A stretch of DNA of 64,000 nucleotides from Devosia sp. Root635. Lineage in GTDB: Bacteria > Pseudomonadota > Alphaproteobacteria > Rhizobiales > Devosiaceae. The DNA is taken from positions 106,789 to 170,788 of the forward strand of contig NZ_LMGZ01000023.1 of the NCBI RefSeq assembly GCF_001427605.1, in the 5' to 3' direction. The position numbers and the translations under genes were made by a program. How positions within the stretch are numbered: position 1 is the first letter of the stretch; each line of letters begins with the position of its first letter. The notes beneath the pieces are model-generated. The model made no database searches, was not told the origin of the DNA, and saw only the letters and a list, made by a program, of their open reading frames with translations. Below, piece after piece: positions 18,522-27,140 of this stretch.

Positions 18522-19957
18522 GACGCATGCGACGCGCGAAGATCATCGCCACCCTCGGGCCCGCCAGCCACGAAGAAAAGATGATCGAGGAACTGGCCAA
18601 GGCCGGCGCGGACGTGTTCCGCATCAATATGAGCCATGCCAGCCACGACCTGCTCAAGCAGACCGTCGAGCGCATCCGCAACGTCGAAAAGCGCCTCAAC
18701 CATCCCCTCGGCGTGCTGGTCGACCTGCAGGGCCCCAAGCTGCGCGTCTGGAAGTTCGCCGATGGCGCCATCAATCTGGTGGCCGGTCAGAAGTTCACCC
18801 TCGACAGCAATGCCGACGTGCCGGGCACGGCCGATCGCGTTTACCTGCCCCATCCCGAAATCATCGAAAGCGTCTCGGTCGGCGACCGCCTGCTGCTCGA
18901 CGACGGCAAGCTGGCCCTCAAGGCCACCCGCGTCGGCAATGGCGCCATCGAGACCGAGGTCATCTATGGCGGCAAGCTGAGCGACAAGAAGGGCGTCAGC
19001 CTGCCCGATACGCTGCTGCCCACCGGCGCGCTGACCGAAAAGGACCATGCCGACCTGCTCGCGGGCCTCGCCGCCGATGCCGACTGGATCGCCCTCTCCT
19101 TCGTCCAGCGCCCCGAGGACATCATCGATGTCCGCAAGATCGTGCAGGGCCGCGCTGGCGTCATGGCCAAGATCGAAAAGCCCCAGGCCATCGATCGGCT
19201 CGAAGAGATCATCAAGCTGTGCGACGCCATCATGGTCGCCCGCGGCGATCTCGGCGTCGAACTCCCGCTCGAAACCGTGCCTGGCCTGCAGAAGCGCATG
19301 ATCCGCATGTCGCGCCGCTACGGCAAGCCGGTGGTCGTCGCCACCCAGATGCTGGAATCGATGATCTCCGCGCCGGTCCCCACCCGCGCCGAAGTCTCCG
19401 ACGTCTCCATTGCGGTGTTCGAAGGCGCCGACGCCATCATGCTGTCGGCCGAATCCGCCTCCGGCCAGTATCCGGTCGAAGCCGTCTCCACCATGAACAA
19501 GGTGGCCGTGGCCGTCGAGGGCGACGCCAATTATCTGCGGATCATCCGCGCCGCCCAGACCGAGCCTGAAGCCACCGCCGCCGACGCCATTTCGGCCGCG
19601 ACGCGCCAGGTTGCCGAAACGCTCGATCTGGCCGCCATCGTCACCTACACCGCTTCCGGCTCCACCGGCATCCGCGCCGCCCGCGAGCGGCCGAGCAAGC
19701 CCATCATCGTGCTGTCGCCCAATCAACGCACCATCCGCCGCATGTCGGTGGTCTGGGGCGTCCATTGCGTGCAGACCGAGGATGCCGTCAGCCTCGAAGA
19801 CATGGTCGATCGCGCCTGCGTCATCGCCTATCAGGAAGGCTTTGCCCGCCCCGGCGACCGCATCGCCATCACCGCCGGCATTCCCCTGGGCACCCCCGGC
19901 GCCACCAATATGCTGCGCATCGCCTTCGTCCGCCAGGACGGCGCCGGCTCGAGCTGA
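18518..19957 (+). CDS. pyk: Pyruvate kinase
   Basis: Final glycolytic step: phosphoenolpyruvate plus ADP to pyruvate plus ATP. The protein is 479 residues. Visible motifs: AKIIATLGPASHEEKMIEEL at the start, INMSHASHD, the active-site region GVMAKIEKPQAIDRLEEII, ARGDLGVELPLE and ATQMLESM. The C-terminal allosteric domain begins near residue 350 (AISAATRQVAETL). The start overlaps the DUF1036 stop by four bases. A rho-independent terminator follows at 19985. Confidence 0.97.
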   Translation: MRRMRRAKIIATLGPASHEEKMIEELAKAGADVFRINMSHASHDLLKQTVERIRNVEKRLNHPLGVLVDLQGPKLRVWKFADGAINLVAGQKFTLDSNADVPGTADRVYLPHPEIIESVSVGDRLLLDDGKLALKATRVGNGAIETEVIYGGKLSDKKGVSLPDTLLPTGALTEKDHADLLAGLAADADWIALSFVQRPEDIIDVRKIVQGRAGVMAKIEKPQAIDRLEEIIKLCDAIMVARGDLGVELPLETVPGLQKRMIRMSRRYGKPVVVATQMLESMISAPVPTRAEVSDVSIAVFEGADAIMLSAESASGQYPVEAVSTMNKVAVAVEGDANYLRIIRAAQTEPEATAADAISAATRQVAETLDLAAIVTYTASGSTGIRAARERPSKPIIVLSPNQRTIRRMSVVWGVHCVQTEDAVSLEDMVDRACVIAYQEGFARPGDRIAITAGIPLGTPGATNMLRIAFVRQDGAGSS

Positions 19958-19984
19958 GCCGGACGACATCGCTGAAAAAGACGG

Positions 19985-20009
19985 GGCCCGCGCAAGCGGG
20001 CCTTCGTTT
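19985..20009 (+). terminator. Rho-independent terminator after pyk
   Basis: Stem GGCCCGC / GCGGGCC with loop GCAA, followed by TTCGTTT, 28 bases after the pyk stop. Confidence 0.8.
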
Positions 20010-20078
20010 ATGCGCGAGCGTTTGCATCACGCATGACAGGGCCTATTGTGCTGGCCTCACAGCAATAGGGAGCGAGCC

Positions 20079-20486
20079 ATGCGGGTCCAGGGTGCGTGCC
20101 ATTGCGGCACCATTGCCTTCGAGGCGGATATCGATCCCGAGCGGGTCCGCATCTGCCATTGCAGCGATTGCCAGCAGCTCTCGGGCACTGTCTTCCGTGT
20201 CGTCGTGCCGTGCCCGGAAGAGCAGTTTCATCTGACCCGGGGCGAACCGAAAATCTACGTCAAGACCGCCGAAAGCGGTCGCCGGCGCCAACAGGCCTTC
20301 TGCGGCAATTGTGGCTCACCCCTTTATGCCACCGCCGACGAGCCGGCCGGCAGCCGCAAGCTCGGCCTCCGCGTCGGCGTCCTGGCACAGAGACGCGAGC
20401 TGATCCCGAAGCGACAGTTCTGGTTCGCCTCGGCGCTGTCATGGTTGCCCACCCTCCCCGGCACGACTGCTGCCGGCGATTCCTGA
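20079..20486 (+). CDS. GFA (CENP-V/GFA) family zinc protein
   Basis: A 135-residue protein with the GFA zinc pattern: GACHCGTI near the start (CxC), CHCSDCQQLSGT (CxCxxC), and FCGNCGSPLYA (CxxC). The family was named after glutathione-dependent formaldehyde-activating enzyme; most members have no tested activity. AGGGAG precedes the ATG. It is convergent with the MarR regulator gene and follows the pyk terminator, so it is probably a single-gene unit. Confidence 0.88.
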   Translation: MRVQGACHCGTIAFEADIDPERVRICHCSDCQQLSGTVFRVVVPCPEEQFHLTRGEPKIYVKTAESGRRRQQAFCGNCGSPLYATADEPAGSRKLGLRVGVLAQRRELIPKRQFWFASALSWLPTLPGTTAAGDS

Positions 20487-20502
20487 CGCCGGGCGCAAAC
20501 CG

Positions 20503-20976
20503 TCACGGCCCGGCAATGGCGTCGGCGAATTTGCGCAACAGCCGCACCAGATCGTCGAGATCCTGTTCCGCCCAGGTTTGGAAAATGGCGCCGCCAATGC
20601 GCTCGCGCGCCGTATCGAGCGCCTCCAGCATCTGCTTGCCCTCAGCGGTGACCACAGCCTCGCGCACCCGCCGGTCGGCCGGGCTTTCCTGGCGCTGTAT
20701 CAACCCCAGCGTCTCCAGCTTGCCGACCTGGCGGCTGACGGTGGTGTAGTCCCGCCCCACGCGGTCCGCCAGGTCCACCACGCCGATCGGCCCCAGCCGG
20801 CCGATCCCCACCAGCAGCGGAAACAGCGCCCGATCTAGCCGGATTCCGGCAGTCTGAATAAGCGCCTCGTCGCGCTGCGGCCGGTTCATGACACTGACAA
20901 TGTCCAGCAAGGCCCCATGCAATTGCCGCAGCTGCCCGGCAATATGTGTATTTTGCACGTTTTTACTTGACGCCAC
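20503..20976 (-). CDS. MarR family transcriptional regulator
   Basis: A 157-residue winged-helix regulator; the DNA-binding part is VVDLADRVGRDYTTVSRQVGKLETLGLIQRQ, followed by the wing (SPADRRVREAVVT). I chose GTG 20976 because TTGGAG stands six bases upstream; the longer frame to 21006 would run into the operator. The gene is divergent from a quinone oxidoreductase gene, and a perfect palindrome lies between the starts. Autoregulation and repression of the oxidoreductase are likely, relieved by an unknown electrophile or quinone. Confidence 0.92.
   Translation of the reverse strand: MASSKNVQNTHIAGQLRQLHGALLDIVSVMNRPQRDEALIQTAGIRLDRALFPLLVGIGRLGPIGVVDLADRVGRDYTTVSRQVGKLETLGLIQRQESPADRRVREAVVTAEGKQMLEALDTARERIGGAIFQTWAEQDLDDLVRLLRKFADAIAGP
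20944..20960. promoter_or_regulatory. Second, degenerate MarR-type palindrome
   Basis: ATGTG - 7 bases - CACGT at the start of the MarR gene repeats the ATGTG-N7-CACAT core of the main operator with one mismatch and the same spacing. It lies 48 bases (centre to centre) from the main site and inside coding sequence. Confidence 0.4.
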
Positions 20977-20988
20977 GGCTATCTCCAA

Positions 20989-21011
20989 TTTATGTGCATT
21001 ATACACATAAA
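20989..21011. promoter_or_regulatory. MarR operator palindrome
   Basis: Perfect arms TTTATGTG (20989-20996) and CACATAAA (21004-21011) with a 7-base spacer, between the divergent MarR gene (start 20976) and oxidoreductase gene (start 21035). The location would cover both promoters. Confidence 0.75.
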
Positions 21012-21034
21012 GCTCTCACTGGAAAGGTCATATC

Positions 21035-21982
21035 ATGAAAGCCGCAATCGTGCTGGGCGCCGGCCAAACCCCGGTCTATGGCGATATCGCGCAACCCGAG
21101 CCCGCACCGGGCGAAGTCCGCATCACCGTCAGCGCTGCCGCACTCAGCCCCGTCGTACGCGGCCGCGCCGCCGGATCGCATTACAGCGCCTCGGGTCAGC
21201 AATTTCCTTTTGTCGCCGGCATCGATGGCGTCGGGCAGCTCGACGACGGGCGTCGGGTCTTCTTCTTCGGCTCCCGGCCGCCCTATGGCAGCATGGCCGA
21301 ACAGGCCGTGGTTGCAGTAACCCAATGCGTCGCCCTGCCCGACGGTATCGACGACACCTTTGCCGCCGCGATCGCCAATCCGGGGACCTCGTCCTGGGCC
21401 GCCTACACCTTGCGCGCCAGGCTCAAAGCCGGGGAAACCGTGCTGGTCAATGGCGCCACCGGCGCATCCGGCCGTCTCGCCGTACAGATCGCCAGGCACC
21501 TTGGCGCCGGCAAGATCATCGCCACCGGCCGCAACGCCGAAGTGCTGCAATCCCTCGGCGCCGACGAGACCGTCCTGCTGACCCAGGACCAGCCTGCGCT
21601 GCAGCACCATTTCGAGGCGATCTTTGCCAATGGCGTGGACGTCGTCGTCGACTATCTGTGGGGGCCCACCGCCGAACAACTGCTGATTGCCGGCGCGCGG
21701 GCCGGCGCCGATGGCGTGCCGATCCGCTTCGTGCAGATCGGCTCGGTTGGAGGCGCCGACATCACCCTGCCCAGCGCCGTACTGCGCTCTTCTGCCATCG
21801 AGTTGACGGGCAGCGGCCTCGGCGGCATTCCGTTCGATCGCCTGATAGCATGCGTGGACGGGCTCTTGCAGGCGGCCGGCCCGGCTGGCCTCACCATCGC
21901 CACCAAAACCCTGCCCCTGTCGCAGGTCCAACAGGCCTGGAATGAGCCAGACAATGGCCAGCGCACGGTATTCACCATGTGA
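21035..21982 (+). CDS. Zinc-type/quinone oxidoreductase-like NAD(P)H dehydrogenase (MDR family)
   Basis: A 315-residue medium-chain dehydrogenase without the structural-zinc cysteines, as in quinone oxidoreductases. It starts MKAAIVLGAGQTPVYGDIAQ and carries the nucleotide-binding motif VNGATGASGRLAVQIARHLGA near residues 138-158. It probably reduces quinones or reactive carbonyls with NADPH. The divergent MarR regulator and operator support inducible detoxification. A RIME-like element follows the stop. Confidence 0.88.
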   Translation: MKAAIVLGAGQTPVYGDIAQPEPAPGEVRITVSAAALSPVVRGRAAGSHYSASGQQFPFVAGIDGVGQLDDGRRVFFFGSRPPYGSMAEQAVVAVTQCVALPDGIDDTFAAAIANPGTSSWAAYTLRARLKAGETVLVNGATGASGRLAVQIARHLGAGKIIATGRNAEVLQSLGADETVLLTQDQPALQHHFEAIFANGVDVVVDYLWGPTAEQLLIAGARAGADGVPIRFVQIGSVGGADITLPSAVLRSSAIELTGSGLGGIPFDRLIACVDGLLQAAGPAGLTIATKTLPLSQVQQAWNEPDNGQRTVFTM

Positions 21983-21990
21983 AACCTACA

Positions 21991-22091
21991 GCATGTCTCC
22001 CGAAAGGGAGAACCCGGTTTCGGGAGACATGCAAAAACAAGGCGCTAAGCGCATGGAGCGAATCTGAAAGATCGCGACGCGCTTTAGCGCC
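21991..22091. repeat. RIME-like double palindrome
   Basis: Palindrome 1 has perfect 15-bp arms GCATGTCTCCCGAAA (21991-22005) and TTTCGGGAGACATGC (22018-22032). Palindrome 2 has arms GGCGCTAAGCGC (22041-22052) and GCGCTTTAGCGCC (22079-22091) with one bulge. Two tandem palindromes in about 100 bp is the layout of the Rhizobium-specific intergenic mosaic element (RIME1). The right arm supplies the stop codon of the gene at 22084. Confidence 0.75.
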
Positions 22092-22485
22092 GCTCCATCA
22101 GCGTCTTGAGTACCAGCAGGTCCGACAGCATCCATTCCTCCTCCGAGGCGAACATGTCGTCCGACACCAGAGGCTGCTGCACCGACGTATGGGTGAGGGC
22201 CGCCCCCGCGCCATTGCGGATCACCCGCACATGGGCCGCGTGGATCATCTGCGGCCCCACCTGCATGCGATAGTCGAGCACGTAATAGGGATTGGCCGGG
22301 GTGAAATGTACGATCACCGTGCCGCGCGGGCCGTCATAGGCCCAGCTATTCGGCCCCGCCGCCGGATGCGGCCGGCCGTTCTTCACCAGCGTCCAGCTGG
22401 CCAGATTGGCCGGATCGACCAGGAAATTGTAGATATCTTCGGCCGGACGGGCGATCTCCACCGTCAGCGTACGCGCCTGGAGCAC
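22084..22485 (-). CDS. SRPBCC (START-like) family protein, paralogue 1
   Basis: A 133-residue ligand-pocket fold protein: LTVEIARPAEDIYNFLVDPANLASW at the start, strand-rich centre, C-terminal helix EEWMLSDLLVLKTLMERR. SRPBCC proteins bind hydrophobic ligands; the ligand here is unknown. It resembles the next gene (22571-22978) in its first 30 residues, length and C-terminal helix, indicating tandem duplication. Its last codons and TAA stop are part of the RIME-like element. Confidence 0.8.
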   Translation of the reverse strand: MLQARTLTVEIARPAEDIYNFLVDPANLASWTLVKNGRPHPAAGPNSWAYDGPRGTVIVHFTPANPYYVLDYRMQVGPQMIHAAHVRVIRNGAGAALTHTSVQQPLVSDDMFASEEEWMLSDLLVLKTLMERR

Positions 22486-22570
22486 AGATGCACCTCTTAC
22501 TCAGCGGCGGCACATTTGCGCAATCATCCTGTGATATCAAGACCTTCCACCCTTCATACCGGCGCCGTGC

Positions 22571-22978
22571 TTAACGCCGCAGCGCTTCCAGCAAGCTCTT
22601 GAGCGTCAGGAAGTCGGTGGTGATCCATTCGATGGCCGAGGCGAACTCTTCCTCGCCCATGCCGGGCCGCTGGTAGAAGGTGAAGGTCAGTTCCGTCCCC
22701 TCCTCGTTGGGCGTGACGCGCATCGGTGTCCATAGCAGCTTTTCGCCCGGCACGAAGATGGCGTGGTCGAGCACGCCGAAGGCGTTGACGGGCGTGAACC
22801 GGAAATGTCTGATTCCACCGAAATTGGTCATCGCCTCCCAGTCACCATTGTCGAGCGGGCGGTAGCTGGCCCTGTCCACAGCGGCCCATTCGCCATAGTT
22901 CAGCGGATTGGCGAGGAAGCGATAGGCGGTATCGTAGGGATAGTCGATATACAGCGAGATCGTGTGCGAACGCCGCAT
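22571..22978 (-). CDS. SRPBCC (START-like) family protein, paralogue 2
   Basis: A 135-residue START-like protein: ISLYIDYPYDTAYRFLANPLNYGEW at the start, GGIRHFRFTPVNAFGVLDHAI in the middle, and C-terminal helix AIEWITTDFLTLKSLLEALRR, closely parallel to paralogue 1. It is 85 bases upstream of paralogue 1 on the same strand and probably co-transcribed. It follows the terminator of the ribosomal protein L36 gene. Confidence 0.8.
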   Translation of the reverse strand: MRRSHTISLYIDYPYDTAYRFLANPLNYGEWAAVDRASYRPLDNGDWEAMTNFGGIRHFRFTPVNAFGVLDHAIFVPGEKLLWTPMRVTPNEEGTELTFTFYQRPGMGEEEFASAIEWITTDFLTLKSLLEALRR

Positions 22979-23010
22979 CTGGTCCTGTCTTCCCGCAACG
23001 GCCTGACTGG

Positions 23011-23038
23011 AAAAACAAAAGCCCGCTTGCGCGGGCTT
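23011..23038 (-). terminator. Rho-independent terminator after rpmJ
   Basis: Read on the minus strand: stem AAGCCCGC / GCGGGCTT with loop GCAA, then TTGTTTTT. It lies about 28 bases after the L36 stop. Confidence 0.85.
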
Positions 23039-23065
23039 GAGTCAACAATCTCGATGTTAAACGGC

Positions 23066-23191
23066 TCAGCCCTGGCGGGCCTTGAAGCGCTTGTCCACCT
23101 TGTTGATGATGTAGACCCGGCCGCGACGGCGGACGAGCTTGTTCGCGCGGTGGCGAGTCATCAGCGCCTTCAGCGAGTTACGGACTTTCAT
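23066..23191 (-). CDS. rpmJ: 50S ribosomal protein L36
   Basis: A 41-residue basic protein, [20 protein letters not shown], then [21 protein letters not shown]. This is the 41-residue L36 form without the zinc cysteines (YkgO type), usual in alphaproteobacteria. It joins the large-subunit 23S rRNA. GAGGAT precedes the ATG, and its own terminator follows, so it is monocistronic. Confidence 0.95.
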   Translation of the reverse strand: MKVRNSLKALMTRHRANKLVRRRGRVYIINKVDKRFKARQG

Positions 23192-23416
23192 CTGTCTATC
23201 CTCAGTCAAACAAAATGGGCGCCTGCGCGCCCGGAAACTTGGGGGCATACATATGGAAATTGCCTCGGCCTGTCAACGCGCAACGGCAGGTGAAATTACC
23301 TCCGCGCTGCGCTTTCCCCCAGCCGCATGCCGGCCCGCCGGTTAACACCCCGTATCGAAAGCTAAGCTATTGTCTACACTGTCGATCCGAGCGTTTCGCG
23401 CATAACGGGAACTGCC

Positions 23417-23911
23417 ATGGCCAACGAGGAAATCACCAAGCGCGGTGTGCTGATTGCCGATCACAGCCAGAACATGGCTTCGCTCGTCGCCGTGATGCTG
23501 CGCAATCTGGGCCGCAAGGATATCCGCGAGGCCTATGACGCCAACAGGGCCATGAGCGAGCTTAAGCGCCGCGTCTTCGACGTCCTCATCATCAACGATG
23601 ACCTCGACGGCATGGATGGCGTGGCCTTCACCCGCAAGCTCCGCACCGCCGCCGACTGCCAGAACCGCTACGTGCCCATCATCATGATGAGCGCCGCCCC
23701 CGATGCCAGGCGCATTGCCGAAGCCCGCGATGCCGGCGTCACCGAATTCCTGCGCAAGCCCTTCGCCGCCAACCACCTGCAGGCCCGCCTCACCAGCATC
23801 GAGGCCCATCCCCGCGGCTTCATCGAGGCCGCCGAGTATAACGGCCCCGACCGACGCCGCCGCAAGGTGGATGTCGGGGACGGCCGGCGGGAGACGGATA
23901 AGGCGAGCTAG
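23417..23911 (+). CDS. Single-domain response regulator with GPDRRR tail
   Basis: A 164-residue receiver protein. Asp61 (VLIINDDLDGMDG) is the probable phosphorylation site and Lys114 (EFLRKPF) the conserved lysine. The acidic pocket near the N-terminus is reduced to IADHSQ, lacking the usual second Asp, so phosphorylation may be altered. After the receiver a short tail carries YNGPDRRRRKVD, a motif found after many alphaproteobacterial receivers. There is no output domain and no kinase nearby. Confidence 0.88.
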   Translation: MANEEITKRGVLIADHSQNMASLVAVMLRNLGRKDIREAYDANRAMSELKRRVFDVLIINDDLDGMDGVAFTRKLRTAADCQNRYVPIIMMSAAPDARRIAEARDAGVTEFLRKPFAANHLQARLTSIEAHPRGFIEAAEYNGPDRRRRKVDVGDGRRETDKAS

Positions 23912-23972
23912 GGCACGCCTCCCGGCCTCCCCATGAGAGGGGCGTGTTTACCGTGGACCTGCTGGAAGCCAT

Positions 23973-24143
23973 CGGTTCGATCGCCTCCCTCCCCCTTGAG
24001 GGGAGGGATCGAGGGTGGGGGTGTCGATACCTCCACGATCCCGATGCCGGATGAAGCCTCGACACCCCACCCCCCAGCTTTGCCAAGGCCCTGCGGGCCA
24101 GGCTACGCTACCCCTCCCCTCAGGGAGGAGGGTGGCGATGAAC
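23973..24143. repeat. Family-1 palindrome, inverted pair
   Basis: Left unit CCTCCCCCTTGAGGGGAGGG with a short tail ending GGTGTCGA; right unit, inverted, with the longer GGCCCGCAGGGCC-type tail ending in the same GGTGTCGA. It fills most of the 304-base gap between the response regulator and the peptide transporter operon. Confidence 0.85.
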
Positions 24144-24180
24144 ACCGGCATCGCTGCATTCGGCGCCATTCTCAAACGGC

Positions 24181-24206
24181 AAGGCCCGCCAAAGCGGGCC
24201 TTTCCA
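24181..24206. terminator. Bidirectional terminator at the end of the opp operon
   Basis: Stem GGCCCGC / GCGGGCC with loop CAAA, followed by TTTCC on the plus strand and TTGCCGTTT on the minus strand. It lies ten bases beyond the oppF stop. Confidence 0.75.
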
Positions 24207-24215
24207 TTTCCTGGG

Positions 24216-25235
24216 CTACTCCCCCAGCACCGCCTCGTCCGGCACATCGATTTCCCGCCAGCGGTGGCAGGCCACCAGCCGGCCATTCTCGATCATTTCC
24301 AGCGGCGGCCGCGTTTCGGCGCAGAATGGCTTGGCAAACCGGCACCTTGTGCGGAAGGTGCAGCCCGAGGGCGGATTGATCGGCGAGGGAATCTCCCCCT
24401 TGAGCGCATCGATATTGCGCTGTCGCGCCAGTTTCGGGTCGGGAATCGGCACCGCCGTCAGCAGCGCCCGCGTATAGGGATGCTTGGGATCGTCATAGAT
24501 CTCGTCGCCCGTCGCCAGCTCGACGATGCGCCCCAGATAGAGCACCAGGATGCGGTCCGACACATGCCGCACCACGCTCAGGTTGTGCGAGATGAAAATC
24601 AGCGTCAGCCCGAATTCATCCTTGAGCTCGGCCAGCAGGTTCAGGATTTGCGCCTGGATCGACACGTCGAGCGCCGAGACCGGCTCGTCGCAGACGATCA
24701 GCTTGGGCTCGGTGATCAGCGCCCGGGCAATGCCGATGCGCTGCGCCTGCCCACCCGAAAATTCGTGCGGATAGCGGTTGATCATTTCGGGCAGCAGCCC
24801 CACCGCTTCCATGATCTTGAGCACGCGGGCGCGCCGCTCTTCCTTGTTCATTTCCGGCCGCAGGGTGCGCAGCGGGTCGGCGATGATCTCGCCCACCGTC
24901 ATGCGTGGATTGAGCGAGGCCAGTGGGTCCTGGAAAATGATCTGCAGATCCGCCCGGCGCTGGCGCATTTCCTCTGCCGGCAGCCGCGTCAAATCCTGAC
25001 CCAGCCACAGCACCTGTCCCTCGTCGGGCGAGAGCAGTTGCAGGATGCAGCGGCCCAAAGTGGACTTGCCGCAGCCGCTTTCGCCCACAATGCCCAGCGT
25101 CTCGCCCTGGCGGATATTGAAGTTGATGTTCTCCAGCGCCGTCAGCGTCAGCCGCCGGCTGAACAGGCCACCCGAAAGCGAAAAGGTCTTCTTGAGATCC
25201 TTGATTTCGAGCAGGTTGATCGGGGTCTGGTCCAT
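24216..25235 (-). CDS. oppF: Oligopeptide/dipeptide ABC transporter ATP-binding protein
   Basis: A 339-residue ATPase: Walker A GESGCGKST, signature FSGGQAQRIGIARAL, Walker B LIVCDEPVSALD. The C-terminal oligopeptide-transporter extension contains the cysteine cluster CTFRTRCRFAKPFC and RLVACHRW, which in this family can hold an Fe-S cluster. It is the last gene of the opp operon and shares one base with the oppD stop/start junction. It works with OppD to energise the permeases. Confidence 0.93.
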   Translation of the reverse strand: MDQTPINLLEIKDLKKTFSLSGGLFSRRLTLTALENINFNIRQGETLGIVGESGCGKSTLGRCILQLLSPDEGQVLWLGQDLTRLPAEEMRQRRADLQIIFQDPLASLNPRMTVGEIIADPLRTLRPEMNKEERRARVLKIMEAVGLLPEMINRYPHEFSGGQAQRIGIARALITEPKLIVCDEPVSALDVSIQAQILNLLAELKDEFGLTLIFISHNLSVVRHVSDRILVLYLGRIVELATGDEIYDDPKHPYTRALLTAVPIPDPKLARQRNIDALKGEIPSPINPPSGCTFRTRCRFAKPFCAETRPPLEMIENGRLVACHRWREIDVPDEAVLGE

Positions 25236-26218
25236 CAGGCGACCTTTCCATAGGCCATCGGGCCTTCATAGAAACAGGCCTTTTCGCGGCCATTGCCGGT
25301 CTCGGTCAACGGCGGCCTTTCGGCCAGGCACCGATCGAAGGCGAAGGCGCAGCGCGGGTTGAACGAGCAGCCCCTGGGCAGGTGTTCGAGACTCGGCGGC
25401 AGCCCCTGGATGGGGTCGAGCCGGGCGGTGCGATGGGCGATATGCGGCGTCGAATGCAGGAGGCCCAGCGTATAGGGATGGCGCGGATCGTAGAACAGGT
25501 CGTCGACTCCCCCCTTCTCCACCGCGCGTCCGCCATACATCACCATCATGCGGTCGGCGACACCAGCCACCACGCCCAGATCGTGGGTAATCAGCACCAG
25601 CGAGGTGCCAAAATCCTCGGTCAGCGTCTTGAACAGGTCGAGCATCTGCGCCTGCACGGTCACGTCCAGCGCCGTCGTCGGTTCGTCCGCGATCAGTATC
25701 TTGGGCTGGCACAGCAAGGCCATGGCGATCATCACGCGCTGCCGCATGCCGCCCGACAATTCATGCGGATAGGCATTGGCGCGCTTGACCGGTTCGGGAA
25801 TACCGACCCGCTCCAGCATTTCCACCGCTGCCATCGTCGCCTTCTGCTTGTCGAAGCCGCGATGCTTGACCAGCACTTCGGCCAGCTGCGTACGCACCTT
25901 CAGCGTCGGATTGAGGCTGGTCATCGGGTCCTGGAAAATCATCGCGATATCCTTGCCGCGATGCAGATCCAGGCGCCTCGGCTCCATGCCGATCAGGTTG
26001 ATGTCGCCCATCATGGCCCGGCCGCCAGCCCGCCCATTCTTGGCCAATAGGCCCATGATGGCCAGGAACGCCTGGCTCTTGCCCGAGCCCGATTCACCCA
26101 CCACGGCCAGCGTCTCGCCCTCGGCGAGCGAGAAGTTCATGTCGCGCACGGCATGCACTTCGCTCTGGTGCAGTTCGAACGTGACCGACATGTCTTCGAC
26201 TTTGAGGACTTCTTTCAT
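25235..26218 (-). CDS. oppD: Oligopeptide/dipeptide ABC transporter ATP-binding protein
   Basis: A 327-residue ATPase: Walker A GESGSGKS, signature [15 protein letters not shown], Walker [17 protein letters not shown]. The C-terminal family extension has [14 protein letters not shown]. It sits between oppC (one-base gap) and oppF in a tightly packed operon. It forms the ATPase heterodimer with OppF. Confidence 0.93.
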   Translation of the reverse strand: MKEVLKVEDMSVTFELHQSEVHAVRDMNFSLAEGETLAVVGESGSGKSQAFLAIMGLLAKNGRAGGRAMMGDINLIGMEPRRLDLHRGKDIAMIFQDPMTSLNPTLKVRTQLAEVLVKHRGFDKQKATMAAVEMLERVGIPEPVKRANAYPHELSGGMRQRVMIAMALLCQPKILIADEPTTALDVTVQAQMLDLFKTLTEDFGTSLVLITHDLGVVAGVADRMMVMYGGRAVEKGGVDDLFYDPRHPYTLGLLHSTPHIAHRTARLDPIQGLPPSLEHLPRGCSFNPRCAFAFDRCLAERPPLTETGNGREKACFYEGPMAYGKVA

Positions 26219-26219
26219 C

Positions 26220-27140
26220 TTAGCGATCCTTGGGGTCGAGAGCGTCGCGCAACCCGTCGCCGATATAGGTGAGGCACAGCAGCAGGCTCACCAGCACCAC
26301 GGCGGGTCCGATCAGCATCCAGGGCAGCGTCTCGGCCACGGGCGAACCGAAGCTGATCAGCGTGCCGAGCGACGTCTGCGGCTCCTGTACGCCCAGGCCC
26401 AGATAGGAGAGGAAGCTCTCGGTCAGAATGATTTCCGGAATGGTCAGCGTGGCGTAGATCACCACGGGTCCCGTGAGATTGGGCACGATGTGCCGGAAGA
26501 TGATGGTCCACGGCTTGGCGCCGCCGGCCTTGGCCGCCTCGACGAATTCGCGCTCCTTGATGGACAGCGTCTGCCCGCGCACGATACGCGCCATGGTCAG
26601 CCATTCCAGGCACCCGATACCCACGAAGAGCAGCACCGGATTGCGCCCGAAGATCACCACCAGGATGATCACGAACAGGATATAGGGCAGCGCATACATG
26701 ATATCGACGAAGCGCATCATCACCGCATCGACCTTGCCGCCGAAATAGCCGGCAATGGCGCCGTAGCACACCCCGATGAACACCGAGACCAGCGTCGCCA
26801 CGCCGGCCACGATCAGGCTCATCTGGGTGCCCTGCATGATGCGGGCCAGCATGTCGCGCCCATTCTGGTCGGTGCCCACGAAGTGCCCGGCCTCGAAATT
26901 GGGCGGCTTGCGGATATTGCTCCAGTCGATCTTGTCATAGGTCCAGGGCAGCAGATACGGCCCCGCAAACGCAAACAGCACGATGAAGATCACGACGCCG
27001 ATGGACACCACGGCCGCCTTGTTGCGCACCAGGCGCCGCATGGCGTCTTGGCTCAGCGAGCGGCCCTTGGGCGCATCGAGGGTTTCGAGCCTGCGCGCAT
27101 ACTCGGTGAGCACCGCGTCCTTGCCAGTAATGCCGGCCAT
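26220..27140 (-). CDS. oppC: Oligopeptide ABC transporter permease
   Basis: A 306-residue inner-membrane permease with an N-terminal cytoplasmic tail (SLSQDAMRRLVRNKAAVVSI), a first helix at about 45-65, and the binding-protein-dependent transport domain from about residue 100. The EAA-type loop is EFVEAAKAGGAKPWTIIFRHIVPN. The stop is one base before oppD and the start overlaps the oppB stop. It is the DppC/OppC partner of the next permease. Confidence 0.92.
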   Translation of the reverse strand: MAGITGKDAVLTEYARRLETLDAPKGRSLSQDAMRRLVRNKAAVVSIGVVIFIVLFAFAGPYLLPWTYDKIDWSNIRKPPNFEAGHFVGTDQNGRDMLARIMQGTQMSLIVAGVATLVSVFIGVCYGAIAGYFGGKVDAVMMRFVDIMYALPYILFVIILVVIFGRNPVLLFVGIGCLEWLTMARIVRGQTLSIKEREFVEAAKAGGAKPWTIIFRHIVPNLTGPVVIYATLTIPEIILTESFLSYLGLGVQEPQTSLGTLISFGSPVAETLPWMLIGPAVVLVSLLLCLTYIGDGLRDALDPKDR

